Positions 40,322 through 49,084 of a DNA stretch of 64,000 nucleotides are shown here, piece by piece. Under the pieces are notes generated by a model. It saw only the letters and a list, made by a program, of their open reading frames with translations. It was not told the DNA's origin and ran no database searches. Position 1 is the first letter of the stretch. The number at the start of each line of letters is the position of its first letter. The position numbers and the translations under genes are program-made. Origin of the DNA: Thiobacillus denitrificans (GTDB lineage Bacteria; Pseudomonadota; Gammaproteobacteria; Burkholderiales; Thiobacillaceae); assembly GCF_001530125.1 (NCBI RefSeq), contig NZ_LDUG01000048.1, forward strand, positions 1,933-65,932, in the 5' to 3' direction.

Positions 40322-42118
40322 TTAGTGGAGGGCGTTGTAGAGGGTTTCCGCCAATTCTCGGCTGATACCGTTCACCGTGGCAAGTGCGTCGACGCCGGCG
40401 TCACGCACGCCCTGCAGGCCACCGAAGTGTTCCAGCAGCTGTTTGCGGCGCTTGGGGCCGATTCCGGCGATGTCTTCCAGGGTCGACTGCACGCGCGCCT
40501 TGCCGCGTTTGGCGCGGTGGCCGGTGATGGCAAAGCGGTGCGCCTCGTCGCGCACCTGCTGGATCAGGTGGAAGCCGGGGTGGTCCTTGGCGAGCTTCAG
40601 TTCGCGGCCGTCGGCGAAGATCAGGGTTTCCAGGCCGGGCTTGCGCGCCTCGCCCTTGGCCACGCCAAGCAGCAGCACATCGCCGAGGCCAAGCTCGGTC
40701 ATTGCCTCGACCGCGCTCGAAATCTGCCCCTTACCGCCGTCGATCAGCAACAGATCGGGCAGTACGCCGTTTTCCTCGATGCTCTTGTGGAAGCGCTTGG
40801 TGAGCGCGGCGCGCATCGCAGCGTAGTCGTCGCCTGGGGTGATGCCGCTGATGTTGTAGCGGCGGTAATCGGATTTCTTCAGGTCGTCGCCTTCGTAGAC
40901 GACACACGAGGCCACCGTGGCTTCGCCCATGGTGTGCGAGATGTCGAAGCATTCGATGCGGTTGAGCGTCGGCAGGTCGAGCGTGTCGCGCAGCGCGGCC
41001 AGCCGTTGCGACTGGTTGGCGCGGTCGGCGCTGCGGCGCGCGGCGGACAGGCGCGCGTTGGCCTGCGCCATGCCAATCCAGACTTTGCGTTCGCCGGTGA
41101 CGCGGTGCAGCAGGGTGACTTTCTTGCCGGCCTGTTCGGTCAGCAGCGCTTCCAGCGCGTCGGTTTCGATCGTCTCGCTGATCAGGATGCGCGCCGGAAT
41201 CGGGTGCTCGAGGTAATGCTGGCCGATGAAGGCTTCCAGCGCTTCGGCCGGCGTGGCGCCCTCGCCGTGCTGCGGAAAGAAGCTGCGGTCGCCGAGATGC
41301 CGGCCGCCGCGGATCATGGTCAGGTTGACTGCGATCACCCCGCCGGCCTCGGCCACCGCCACCACGTCGGCATCGGCCTCGCCGCCGGTGGTGTCGACGA
41401 ACTGCTTCTCGCGCACCGTCGCCAGCATGCGCAGGCGGTCGCGCAGGTGGGCGGCAGTCTCGAAATTGAGATTTTTTGCGGCGGCGTTCATCTGCTCGGT
41501 GATCAGTTCGGTCAGCGCGCTGGCCTCGCCGTGCAGCAACTGCGCGGCCGCGCCGACGTCGCGCGCGTAGGCTTCAGGCGTGATGAGCTTGACGCAGGGC
41601 GCGCTGCAGCGCTTGATCTGGTGCAGCAGGCAGGGGCGCGAACGGTTGGCGAACACCGTGTCCTCGCAGGTGCGCAGCTGGAACACCTTCTGCAGCAGCT
41701 GGATGCTCTCGCGCACCGCATACGAATTGGGGTAGGGGCCGAACGTCTGGTCGTGTTTTTTCGGCGTGCCGCGGAAATAGGCCAGGCGCGGAAAGCGATG
41801 CCCGGTCAGCAGTAGATAGGGATAGGACTTGTCGTCGCGGAACAGGATGTTGAAGCGCGGCTTCAGCCCCTTGATCAGGTTGTTCTCCAGCAGCAGCGCT
41901 TCCGCCTCGGTGCGCGTCACCGTGGTGTCGATGTGGTCGACGCTCTTCAGCATCAACCGGATGCGCGGACTCTGGTCGGTTTTCTGGAAATAGCTGGTGA
42001 CGCGCTTTTTCAGGTCCTTCGCCTTGCCGATATACAGCACTGCGCCGGCCGCATCGATCATGCGGTAGACGCCGGGCAGGGTGGGCAGCGAGGCGAGGAA
42101 TTCCTTGTCGACGCTCAA
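40322..42118 (-). CDS. uvrC: Excinuclease ABC subunit C
   Basis: 598 residues. It has an N-terminal GIY-YIG nuclease (PGVYRMIDAAGAVLYIGKAKDLKKRV), a UvrB-binding UVR motif (LITEQMNAAAKNLNFETAAHLRDRL, near residue 205), the RNase H-like 5' nuclease (ECFDISHTMGEATVASCVVYE) and C-terminal helix-hairpin-helix motifs (DIAGIGPKRRKQLLEHFGGLQGVRDAGVDALATVNGIS). It makes both incisions in nucleotide-excision repair. Confidence 0.97.
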   Translation of the reverse strand: MSVDKEFLASLPTLPGVYRMIDAAGAVLYIGKAKDLKKRVTSYFQKTDQSPRIRLMLKSVDHIDTTVTRTEAEALLLENNLIKGLKPRFNILFRDDKSYPYLLLTGHRFPRLAYFRGTPKKHDQTFGPYPNSYAVRESIQLLQKVFQLRTCEDTVFANRSRPCLLHQIKRCSAPCVKLITPEAYARDVGAAAQLLHGEASALTELITEQMNAAAKNLNFETAAHLRDRLRMLATVREKQFVDTTGGEADADVVAVAEAGGVIAVNLTMIRGGRHLGDRSFFPQHGEGATPAEALEAFIGQHYLEHPIPARILISETIETDALEALLTEQAGKKVTLLHRVTGERKVWIGMAQANARLSAARRSADRANQSQRLAALRDTLDLPTLNRIECFDISHTMGEATVASCVVYEGDDLKKSDYRRYNISGITPGDDYAAMRAALTKRFHKSIEENGVLPDLLLIDGGKGQISSAVEAMTELGLGDVLLLGVAKGEARKPGLETLIFADGRELKLAKDHPGFHLIQQVRDEAHRFAITGHRAKRGKARVQSTLEDIAGIGPKRRKQLLEHFGGLQGVRDAGVDALATVNGISRELAETLYNALH

Positions 42119-42135
42119 GGTTGAAAACCGATTTG

Positions 42136-42209
42136 TCCGCGAAGGACGCGAAGAAACACGAAGAAAGTCATCAAGGTTTTACCCCGCGACCCTTCGCGTT
42201 CTTTGCGGA
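42136..42209. repeat. Inverted repeat with TCCGCGAAGGACGCGAAG arms
   Basis: TCCGCGAAGGACGCGAAG at the left pairs with CTTCGCGTTCTTTGCGGA at the right with two mismatches. It sits in the short gap upstream of uvrC on the minus strand and may end the upstream transcript. Confidence 0.75.
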
Positions 42210-42218
42210 TGAAAAATA

Positions 42219-42404
42219 TCATTTCTCGTCGAGCAGCTTGCCGGCGATCGCCCAGTTCTCGTACGGCAGTTCCTCGAACGCGATGTGGGTGTACGACGCC
42301 GGCTTGCCCGCGTGGCGCTCCAGCGTGGCGGTAATTTCCTCCGCGACTTTCCGCTTCTGTTCGCGGGTGAGCGTGCCGGCGAGCTTGATGGTGACGACGG
42401 GCAT
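42219..42404 (-). CDS. 4-oxalocrotonate tautomerase family protein
   Basis: 61 residues, the standard subunit length of this family. After Met removal Pro1 is the catalytic base (MPVVTIKLAGTLTREQKRKVAEEIT). Members tautomerise or dehalogenate small keto acids as oligomers; the residues after Pro1 do not fix the substrate. It starts 2 bases downstream of the uracil-DNA glycosylase stop, so the two are co-transcribed. Confidence 0.88.
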   Translation of the reverse strand: MPVVTIKLAGTLTREQKRKVAEEITATLERHAGKPASYTHIAFEELPYENWAIAGKLLDEK

Positions 42405-42406
42405 GA

Positions 42407-43030
42407 TCAGTCCTCGGCTTGGATCCTGGTGAATACCGCCGCGAACATGTCGGGGGTGAGGCGGCGCGTCTGGGTATTGTAGCGGGAGCAGTGGTAGCTA
42501 CTGACCAGCCGTCGACCGTCGGGCAGGCGGTAGTCGCTGGCGTGGCCGAAGGGGTAGTCCTTGAGCTTGAGACCTTGCGCGCGCAGAACAGCCTGATGCG
42601 CGATCTGTCCCAATGCCAGGATGCTGGCGTGCTCGGGCAGGGCCGCGAGTTCGGCCGCCAGATAGCGGTTGCATTCGCGGATTTCGCCCGGTTCCGGCTT
42701 GTTGGCGGGCGGCAGGCATTTCACCGCGTTGGTGATGCGGCAGCCGGTGAGTGTCAGGCCATCGTCTGCCGAGATCGATTCCGGCGCGCTGGCGTAACCG
42801 AAGCGGTGCAGGGTCTGGTACAGCAGCACGCCGGCGTAATCGCCGGTGAAGGGCCGCCCGCTGCGGTTGGCGCCGTGCATGCCGGGGGCGAGGCCGACAA
42901 TCAGCAGATCGGGCGCGGGATCGCCGAAGGCGGGCACCGGGCGCGCGTGATAGTCGGGGTGGCGGACGCGCACCTCGTCCAGAAAGGTGGCGAGGCGCGG
43001 GCAGGCGCGGCAGTCGAGGTCGAAGTGCAT
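42407..43030 (-). CDS. Uracil-DNA glycosylase, family 5 (UDGb)
   Basis: 207 residues from ATG 43030 (MHFDLDCRACPRLATFL); the longer open frame to 43153 runs through the bfr terminator and is rejected. Four Cys residues for a [4Fe-4S] cluster are present (CRAC near the start; CRITNAVKC; the CNRYL Cys). Motif A is GLAPGMHGANRSGRPFTGD and motif B is SYHCSRYNTQTRRL, both typical of UDGb. It removes uracil, and often hypoxanthine or xanthine, from DNA. Confidence 0.9.
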   Translation of the reverse strand: MHFDLDCRACPRLATFLDEVRVRHPDYHARPVPAFGDPAPDLLIVGLAPGMHGANRSGRPFTGDYAGVLLYQTLHRFGYASAPESISADDGLTLTGCRITNAVKCLPPANKPEPGEIRECNRYLAAELAALPEHASILALGQIAHQAVLRAQGLKLKDYPFGHASDYRLPDGRRLVSSYHCSRYNTQTRRLTPDMFAAVFTRIQAED

Positions 43031-43039
43031 CGGAAGCAA

Positions 43040-43065
43040 TAAAAACGCCCCACAGCGGGGGCGTT
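43040..43065 (-). terminator. Terminator downstream of bfr
   Basis: On the minus strand AACGCCCCCGCTGTGGGGCGTT is followed by TTTATTG, a GC-rich stem with a short U-run, between the bfr stop and the glycosylase start. Confidence 0.85.
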
Positions 43066-43085
43066 CATTGTACGCGTGACGCGGG

Positions 43086-43565
43086 TCAGCTTTCGATCGG
43101 CCCGGCGGCGGTCTGCATGTAGTTCTGCTCACCCATGCGCTTGACCAGGTCAAGCTGGGTTTCGAGGTAGTCGATGTGCGCCTCGGTGTCGGACTGGATG
43201 CCGGTTAGGATTTCGCGCGAGACATAATCCTTGACCGCCTCGCAATGCGCGATGACTTCGACGTACAGTGCGCGCCCGGTGAGCTCCAGCTTGAGGTCGC
43301 AGCCCAGGCATTCGACCACGTTCTCGCCGATCATCAGCTTGTTCAGGTCCTGCAGGTTGGGCAGGCCTTCCAGAAAAAGAATGCGCTCGATCAGCTTGTC
43401 GGCGTGGCGCATCTCCTCGATCGATTCCTCGTATTCGTGCTTGCCCAGTGCAGTCAGGCCCCAGTTCTTGTACATGCGGGCGTGCAGGAAATACTGGTTG
43501 ATGGCCGTGAGCTCCACCGTCAGGGCCTTGTTCAGATACTGGATGACTTTCTTGTCGCCTTTCAT
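43086..43565 (-). CDS. bfr: Bacterioferritin
   Basis: 159 residues, standard Bfr length; forms a 24-subunit iron-storage shell with haem at subunit pairs. Haem ligand Met52 is in EEMRHAD. Ferroxidase ligands Glu18, Glu51, His54, Glu94 and His130 are present, but the position of Glu127 is Thr (SDTEAHID), with Glu at 128. That substitution may weaken ferroxidase activity, as in subunits that co-assemble with a second Bfr. It lies next to bfd, with which it shares iron release. Confidence 0.95.
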   Translation of the reverse strand: MKGDKKVIQYLNKALTVELTAINQYFLHARMYKNWGLTALGKHEYEESIEEMRHADKLIERILFLEGLPNLQDLNKLMIGENVVECLGCDLKLELTGRALYVEVIAHCEAVKDYVSREILTGIQSDTEAHIDYLETQLDLVKRMGEQNYMQTAAGPIES

Positions 43566-43729
43566 GCTGCTCTCCTGGTCGTTATGAGAATACCCGCGAG
43601 CGTGCCGGTGGCTGGTTGGCTAAAGGGCGGTGCAGGTTTACCCGGCATTCTAGATATGGAGGCGCGCAAAGCAAGCGCTGCCGTGGCGCCAAAGGCACGT
43701 ATTGTGAATAAGAATGGGAAAAGGTCTGA

Positions 43730-43939
43730 TCAGGCTGCCATGAGTCCGGGGCAGACGGCATCGTTGCGCACCTCGTCCACTGCTTCGCGCAGGACTTCCC
43801 TGGCGCAGCGGCCGCATTTGCCGCACTGGGTGGCAACGCCCAGTTCCCGGCTCAATTCGCGCATGGTGCACACGCCTTCGGTACGCACCAGCCGCCGGAT
43901 ATCGGTATCGGTGACACTGTGGCAAAGACAGACGTACAT
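43730..43939 (-). CDS. bfd: Bacterioferritin-associated ferredoxin
   Basis: 69 residues with the four [2Fe-2S] cysteines at 4, 6, 39 and 42 (MYVCLCHSVTD ... TQCGKCGRC). Bfd binds bacterioferritin and donates electrons to release stored iron, mostly under iron limitation. A candidate Fur box sits about 40 bases upstream of the ATG. bfr lies 165 bases downstream and has its own likely control, which fits opposite regulation of storage and release. Confidence 0.93.
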   Translation of the reverse strand: MYVCLCHSVTDTDIRRLVRTEGVCTMRELSRELGVATQCGKCGRCAREVLREAVDEVRNDAVCPGLMAA

Positions 43940-43980
43940 GTGAAATCTCCGGCGGCTGCATTGATGAACATATTTTTATC

Positions 43981-43999
43981 GTAATGAGAATGATTGTCA
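43981..43999 (-). promoter_or_regulatory. Candidate Fur box upstream of bfd
   Basis: The plus strand reads GTAATGAGAATGATTGTCA, close to the Fur consensus GATAATGATAATCATTATC in its hexamers (TAATGA, AATGATT). It lies about 42-60 bases upstream of the bfd ATG, a normal operator position. Confidence 0.65.
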
Positions 44000-44016
44000 A
44001 CAATAATGTTGTTGCA

Positions 44017-44051
44017 GGGGGAATGTTGCCCACAGGGGGCAGCATTCCCCC
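44017..44051. terminator. GC-rich hairpin between the porin remnant and bfd
   Basis: GGGGGAATGTTGCCC pairs with GGGGCAGCATTCCCCC around ACA. No clear U-run follows, so termination is likely but not certain. Confidence 0.6.
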
Positions 44052-44065
44052 GCACTCATTTGTCG

Positions 44066-44917
44066 TCAGAACTGATAGCCGACGCCCAGGTTGAAGCCGT
44101 CCTGGTTTTTGCCGTCGTCGTTGTCCTGCGTCTGATAGTCGGTCTTGACCACCCCGACGGGGTGGGGCCACCAGTTCACGCTGGCGTCGATCTGCTTCTT
44201 CTCGCTGCCGGCGTTGTCCGCCTTGTTGTCCCACAGGTTGTAGCGGGCGAACACGCCCCATTGCTCGGACAGCTTGAACGAGGGCTCGACGTACCAGCCC
44301 AACTGCCTGTCGGCGCCAATCGCCGCCGGGCCGCTGCCATCCAGAGTCCATTGCGCGTACAGCGCCTTGAGGCCGAACGGGCCCTTGTTCACGATGCCGT
44401 GCAGTTCGACCAGCTTGGCGCTGCCGGCCGTGGCGTCGGCCCCCTGGGTGATGTCGCTCTGGTGCTGGAAGGTGCCGCCGAGTTCGACGCCGGGCAGGCC
44501 GGTCCACTTCAGGCGGGCGGGCGGTGTAGGCGAGGTCGCTGGCATTGGCCTCGCTGGTTTTCTGGCGGCCGTCCCGGCTTGTAGCGCTTGGCCGCGGTGG
44601 TGGCGAGGCCCTCGTGGACGGCGAAATCGTAGCCGAATCCCGCCACCCAGTTACCCGGAGAGCGCCGCGCCGCCCGCCCACCAGGTGGCGGGAATGATGT
44701 CCTTTTCGACCGGGTTGCGCTCGACGCCGTAGAACGCCGGCGTCTCGTGCGTCTCGTTGAGGATGCCGACCGGGATCAGGAACAGGCCGGCCTTGGCGCG
44801 ATGGTCGGCGTATTCGACGTAGGCCTGTTCGAGTTCGATCTCGCCCTTCTTGCCTTCGCCCGCGATGCTGTGTTCGACTTCCAGCTCGGAGAAGAAGCGG
44901 GGAGGTTGGTTGAAAAG
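44066..44917 (-). pseudogene. Phosphate-type porin (OprP/OprO family) remnant
   Basis: Porin-like sequence continues in three frames: FFSELEVEHSIAGEGKKGEIE...VEKDIIPATWWAGGAALSG (44660-44910), NWVAGFGYDFAVHEGLATTAAKRYKPG (about 44575-44655), then KTSEANASDLAYTAR and LKWTGLPGVELGGTFQHQSD to the C-terminal GVGYQF at 44066. That needs three frame changes, near 44655, 44575 and 44520. The signal peptide and N-terminal third are absent: homology stops where the neighbouring polyferredoxin gene ends. Hence a truncated, frameshifted porin, or partly a run of sequencing indels. Confidence 0.8.
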
Positions 44918-44933
44918 CCGCGCCGTGCAGGTC

Positions 44934-46337
44934 TCACCAGACAAAAAACTGCGTGCTCCAGGCGGCAAGCGGCAGAACCGTAGCCATCGCTGTTCCCAAC
45001 GCTGCCGCGGCGCGGTGTCGTTCCGCCAGACGCCATGCCAGGCTCGCGCCCCACAGCGCGGCGAGTGCCAGCAGCGCCATGCGCACACCATGAATCCAGG
45101 GCAGCGTCACGCCTTCGCCAGCGAGTTGAGAGGTGGTGAGCAGGCTCAGTCCCACGAAAACGCTGATACCGGCGAAAGGGATGAGGGCATGGGCAAGACG
45201 CTGCCAGGGTAATTTCGTCAGCGCGGCGGTCAGCCTGAGCCAGCCCCATACCCAGCCGCCGACGACGAGCGTTTCGGCGGCGATGTAGGCGAGCAGCGTG
45301 CCGCCGTCCAGCCAGGTGAAGACGTCGTTTGCTTCCGGGTAATAGGTGAGCAGCCACCAGTGCCCTGTCTCGTTGAGCGGCCACCCTATCTCGTGATCTA
45401 TCAGCCATTCGGCTGCAGCCTGCTTCGCGGCCACAAACCAGGGTGACGCGCTCCACTGGAACGCTCCGAGCGCCACGCCCAGCATGCCGAAAACCAGCAA
45501 GCGGGCAGGCCAGCGCGTGAGGTCTTCGGCTTTGTCTTCCAGCGTGCCGTTCTCGTTCAGGATTTCCGCATTCGGTGAGCGCAGTGCCAGCCGCACTGCG
45601 TCCCGTTCCCCGGCGCAGCGGCCGCACATGTGGCAGGCCGAAGCGCTTTCCATGCGCCGGATGTTGATCAACGGCGCGCAGTTGACAACATGCTGGCGGC
45701 TGGTGCGATGGCCGCCAGGCGCCGCGTCCCAGGCTGATTGATCGACCTTGAAATGAACAGGAGCGATCTTCGCCAGCAGGCCGAACACGCCGGAAACGGG
45801 GCAAAGATGCCTGCACCAGACGCGTTTTTCCCGGCCCCAAATAAGGCCCACGGCGATGGCTGCGATGGTCGAGCCGCCCAGGATGAGCAGGGCGGGCTTC
45901 GGGTATTCGTAAACGCTGGTCATCTGCCCGAATACGGTGGTCATGACGAAGGCCACGAACGGCCATCCCCCCCACTTCATCCAGCGCGGGATGCCACGCC
46001 CCAGGCCGTACCGGGAAACCCATTCGGTGAGCGCGCCCTCCGGGCACAGCACCCCGCACCACATGCGGCCAAGCAGCATCATGGAAAGAATGACAAAGGG
46101 CCACCAGATGCCCCAGAACGCGAACTGGGCGAAGCGGGTCAGGTTGTTCCAGATATGGGCCTGGTCCGGCGGCAGGGGTAAAAAAGCCGGCAGGGCCACC
46201 AGTACCAGGTAGCCAAACACGATCCCCCATTGCATGGCGATGATGGCGCCACGATAGCGTCTCATGGCCAGCCCAAGGCGGGCAAGGTGGCTCGGGCCGG
46301 GGCCGACGGCAGGGATTTGCCCGGTCACCACGTTCAT
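44934..46337 (-). CDS. ftrD: Polyferredoxin-type membrane protein of the FtrABCD iron system (FtrD-like)
   Basis: 467 residues with about eight membrane segments (AMQWGIVFGYLVLVALPAFL; MALLALAALWGASLAWRL) and Cys motifs of the NapH/CcoG type: CGVLCPEGALTEW, CRHLCPVSGVFGLLAK and CHMCGRC. Such proteins pass electrons through the inner membrane. Next to the FTR1 permease, P19 and cupredoxin genes it matches FtrD of the ferrous-iron transporter described in Bordetella and Brucella. The ATG overlaps the permease stop. Confidence 0.82.
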   Translation of the reverse strand: MNVVTGQIPAVGPGPSHLARLGLAMRRYRGAIIAMQWGIVFGYLVLVALPAFLPLPPDQAHIWNNLTRFAQFAFWGIWWPFVILSMMLLGRMWCGVLCPEGALTEWVSRYGLGRGIPRWMKWGGWPFVAFVMTTVFGQMTSVYEYPKPALLILGGSTIAAIAVGLIWGREKRVWCRHLCPVSGVFGLLAKIAPVHFKVDQSAWDAAPGGHRTSRQHVVNCAPLINIRRMESASACHMCGRCAGERDAVRLALRSPNAEILNENGTLEDKAEDLTRWPARLLVFGMLGVALGAFQWSASPWFVAAKQAAAEWLIDHEIGWPLNETGHWWLLTYYPEANDVFTWLDGGTLLAYIAAETLVVGGWVWGWLRLTAALTKLPWQRLAHALIPFAGISVFVGLSLLTTSQLAGEGVTLPWIHGVRMALLALAALWGASLAWRLAERHRAAAALGTAMATVLPLAAWSTQFFVW

Positions 46338-47148
46338 GCCTTTCGTCTCATCGGCTTCAGCTTGAGCAGCACCCCGAGGGCAAGCGCCCAGTAGACCGCC
46401 AGCAGCGCGTAGGCCATGCCCGAGGGGGCAGCCCGGTAACCGGTGAAGGCCGCCACGAGTCCGCCTGTCCGCGTGCTGTCATCCAGCAGGGACATCGTGT
46501 TCCATAGGGGATCGGCCAGCGGCGGCAGGGTTTCCAGGCCGACGAGTTTTTCCGCGCCGTCCACCAGCAGCGCCCCGCCAAGAAGCAGGAGCAGCACTTC
46601 CGTGACGCGGAAAAAGGCGCGCCATGAAACAAACCGGGTGCTACGGGACAGCAGCCAGTAGGCGGTCAAAGCGAGCAGGAAGCCTGCCGCGCCGCCCAAG
46701 GCGATATCGGCATGCGTGCTGCCCTTCACCGCGCCGTAGAGGAACACGACCGCCTCCGCGCCTTCGCGCCCCCGGCCACCATCGCCAGTAGCGCAATGCC
46801 CAGCCAGTTGGCCCGTTCGGCGGCGCTGGCCATTCCTGCCTCCAGTTCCGTTTTCAACCCGGCGCCGTGGCGGCGCATCCACCAGACCATCTGGAAGATC
46901 AGGCCACAGGCGGCGAGCGGCATGATGGCCTGAAACCATTCCAGCGCGGTCGCCGAAACCCATGACTGGATATCCATGATCATCACGGCCAGGAACACGG
47001 CCAGCCCCAGGCCCGCCGCTATTCCGCCCCACAGCCAGGGAAATCCGGCGCGGGCGTCGGGGCGGGCACCGAGCCATCCGTGCAGAATGCCGATCACCAG
47101 CATTGCCTCGATGGTTTCGCGCCATACGATGAACAGGGCATTACCCAT
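46334..47148 (-). CDS. ftrC: FTR1-family iron permease (FtrC-like), frameshifted
   Basis: The protein starts at 47148 (MGNALFIVWRETIEAMLVIGIL, with the REXXE-type RETIE iron-transport motif) and runs in one frame to about 46770. The second REGAE-type motif (GRGREGAEAVVFLYG) is in another frame, which continues to KLKPMRRKA at 46334. The shift falls in a run of five C at 46769-46773. Restoring one base gives a protein of about 271 residues with seven helices. A homopolymer run makes a sequencing or assembly indel as likely as real loss. It would import the iron oxidised or handled by the cupredoxin and P19. Confidence 0.85.
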
Positions 47149-47159
47149 GTGTCACTCCT

Positions 47160-47552
47160 TTATTTCACGACGATGCGGCTTCGTCCGGTGTCGGGATGGA
47201 ATTCGTCGAAAAAGTCATACTCGCCGGGCTTCAACGGGGCGATCACCATGAACGATTCGGCGCCCGGCGCGAGCACTTTCTCTTTCCGCAGTTGCAGGCT
47301 TTCGAACTCGATTGCGTCGTGCCCCTGATTGCGCACCACGATCTTGAAGCGCACCCCGGCAGGCACGTTCAGCATGCTGGGGATGAACCGTCCTTCCTTG
47401 GCCACCACGGTATAGGTGAGCAACTCGGCGGCGCCGGCTTTCGCAGGCAGGAACAGGAAGGCCACCGCCATCAGGGCAAGGATGCCGACGGCACGGCCGC
47501 GCAGCCAGGACAGGAGGCCGGGTACGCCCGGGGCGGTTTTCTTTTCATTCAT
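47160..47552 (-). CDS. ftrB: Periplasmic cupredoxin-like protein (FtrB-like)
   Basis: 130 residues. A membrane or signal helix (VGILALMAVAFLFLPAKAGA) is followed by a cupredoxin fold (YTVVAKEGRFIPSMLNVPAGVRFKIVVRNQGHDAIEFES and GEYDFFDEFHPDTGRSRIVV). The classical type-1 copper Cys is absent; His and acidic residues near FFDEFHPD remain. FtrB-type proteins are thought to oxidise Fe(II) for the FTR1 permease. It starts 13 bases downstream of the porin gene and ends 11 bases before the permease gene. Confidence 0.8.
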   Translation of the reverse strand: MNEKKTAPGVPGLLSWLRGRAVGILALMAVAFLFLPAKAGAAELLTYTVVAKEGRFIPSMLNVPAGVRFKIVVRNQGHDAIEFESLQLRKEKVLAPGAESFMVIAPLKPGEYDFFDEFHPDTGRSRIVVK

Positions 47553-47565
47553 GCCGGTCTCCTCA

Positions 47566-49083
47566 TCAGAACGCCAAATTGGCCCGCACGCCGAAAATCG
47601 TCACCGCCCGTGCGCCCGGGTTGCCCGCGGGATTGCGGATGTACTGGAAGTCGGGTGTGAGTTCGAACCGCTCGTGGACGCGGAAACGGTAATAGGCCTC
47701 CAGCGCCTGTTCCCAGCCCGTGGCGGCAAAGCCATAGTCGGGTATGCCGTCCGCGTCCGCATCCAGGGTCGCGGACTGCGCGCGGAAATCCTTGCCGGTA
47801 CGGTTGCTGCCGATGGCAAGCCCGACGGCGTCGGCGCCGCGGTCCCAATAGCTGCCGCTGAACTCGGCGCCGAAACTGGCGGTACGATCGAAGGGCAGGC
47901 GCTCGCCATCGCCCATGCCCAGGCGTCCGAACAGCGTGATGCCATCGCCCAGGCGCTGGTCGAAGCTGAATCCGATGCCGTTATGGGAAGCGGTTTCATC
48001 CGTGACGAAGGTCGGCGCCTGGCCGTTGCGCCAGAAGTAAAGCCGGTAGTTGCCTTCGAGGCCGGCGAAGAAGCGCCGGCTGGTTTCCGCCTGCAGGATG
48101 ACGAACGGCGACTTGAAGGAATCGCTGAAATTGGCGCTGCGTCCCGCGCCGAACACGCCGAGGGAAAGGCGGTAGGTCTCGGGCTTTGCGCCCCAGTTGA
48201 AGTAGGAGAGGCGCATGCCCGGCGAGAAGCCGAATCCGTCGGCGCCGATGTTGGCCGCCAGCGGGTTGTCCAGCAACGCGTTGTGCACGAACGGGCTGGC
48301 CAGGAACTGGCGGGTTTCGTCGTTGGCGGCCGTGTTCTGGTCGAAGAAGGCGAAGGGATCCATCTTGCCGAAATTGACGGTGAGGGTTTGCCGCGAATGG
48401 GGTTGGAAGCCGCCGAAAGGCAGCGGGATGTCCGCCTGGTACCAGGCCTGCGCCAGCATCATGGCGCTGGACTCAGGCTCCACCACCGAGCCGAGCTGGA
48501 ACGAGGTGGCGTTGGGCCCGACAAAGGAGGTGAACTTGTCGCCGAGTCCCTTGCCCTGGCCTACCCGGAAATGGCCGAACAGCTTGCTTTCGATGTCGCC
48601 GGTCTTGATGGTCGGCGTGGTCACCGTGATGTCCGCGCGGTAATTGAGCTGGGTACCGCTGTTATCGATGCCGCTCGCGCGCTGGGCGACCGTGGTGAAG
48701 TTCGCGCCGGCGGAAAATCCCTCGATGGAGTCGATGACCTTCGCCTGCTTCTGGATATCCAGTGCCTGGTACTCCACCGCCTTCAGTCGCGCCGCCAGTT
48801 CCGGTCCCTTCTCGCTCACGTCCTCGGTAGACAGGGCGGAATTGAGGCGCGTGTTGCGCTCTTCCAGCGCCTTCAGGCGCGCCTCGATCTGGCTGTTCGC
48901 ACCGGTTGCAGGGGGCTGCAATGCCTGTTCGAGCTCGGCATTGCGCTTTTCCAGCTGCTCCACCCGTTCCATGAGACGCTGAAGCTGGCGGTGGGTGTCG
49001 GCATCGTCCGCCGCCAGCGCGGGGAAGGCAGTGACGACGGCTGCCGCCAGCAGGCCGAAGCGTGCTGCCTTGCCTTTCCCCAT
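47566..49083 (-). CDS. Outer-membrane porin of carbohydrate/OprB-like type within the iron operon
   Basis: 505 residues from ATG 49083, one base after the p19 stop. A signal peptide (FGLLAAAVVTAFPALA) is followed by a coiled coil (about 25-85; LQRLMERVEQLEKRNAELEQALQ) and then a beta-rich barrel ending in FGVRANLAF with the terminal Phe typical of outer-membrane proteins. Segments such as FKSPFVILQAETSRRFFAGLEGNYRLYFW recall carbohydrate-selective porins. It sits between ftrA and ftrB, which is not part of the classical ftrABCD order; it may feed iron or a chelate into the periplasm. Exact family uncertain. Confidence 0.75.
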   Translation of the reverse strand: MGKGKAARFGLLAAAVVTAFPALAADDADTHRQLQRLMERVEQLEKRNAELEQALQPPATGANSQIEARLKALEERNTRLNSALSTEDVSEKGPELAARLKAVEYQALDIQKQAKVIDSIEGFSAGANFTTVAQRASGIDNSGTQLNYRADITVTTPTIKTGDIESKLFGHFRVGQGKGLGDKFTSFVGPNATSFQLGSVVEPESSAMMLAQAWYQADIPLPFGGFQPHSRQTLTVNFGKMDPFAFFDQNTAANDETRQFLASPFVHNALLDNPLAANIGADGFGFSPGMRLSYFNWGAKPETYRLSLGVFGAGRSANFSDSFKSPFVILQAETSRRFFAGLEGNYRLYFWRNGQAPTFVTDETASHNGIGFSFDQRLGDGITLFGRLGMGDGERLPFDRTASFGAEFSGSYWDRGADAVGLAIGSNRTGKDFRAQSATLDADADGIPDYGFAATGWEQALEAYYRFRVHERFELTPDFQYIRNPAGNPGARAVTIFGVRANLAF

Positions 49084-49084
49084 C

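Noticed and set aside
44651-45091. Independent 146-residue minus-strand protein
   Set aside because: Its C-terminal half is the porin remnant and its N-terminal half an out-of-frame reading of ftrD.
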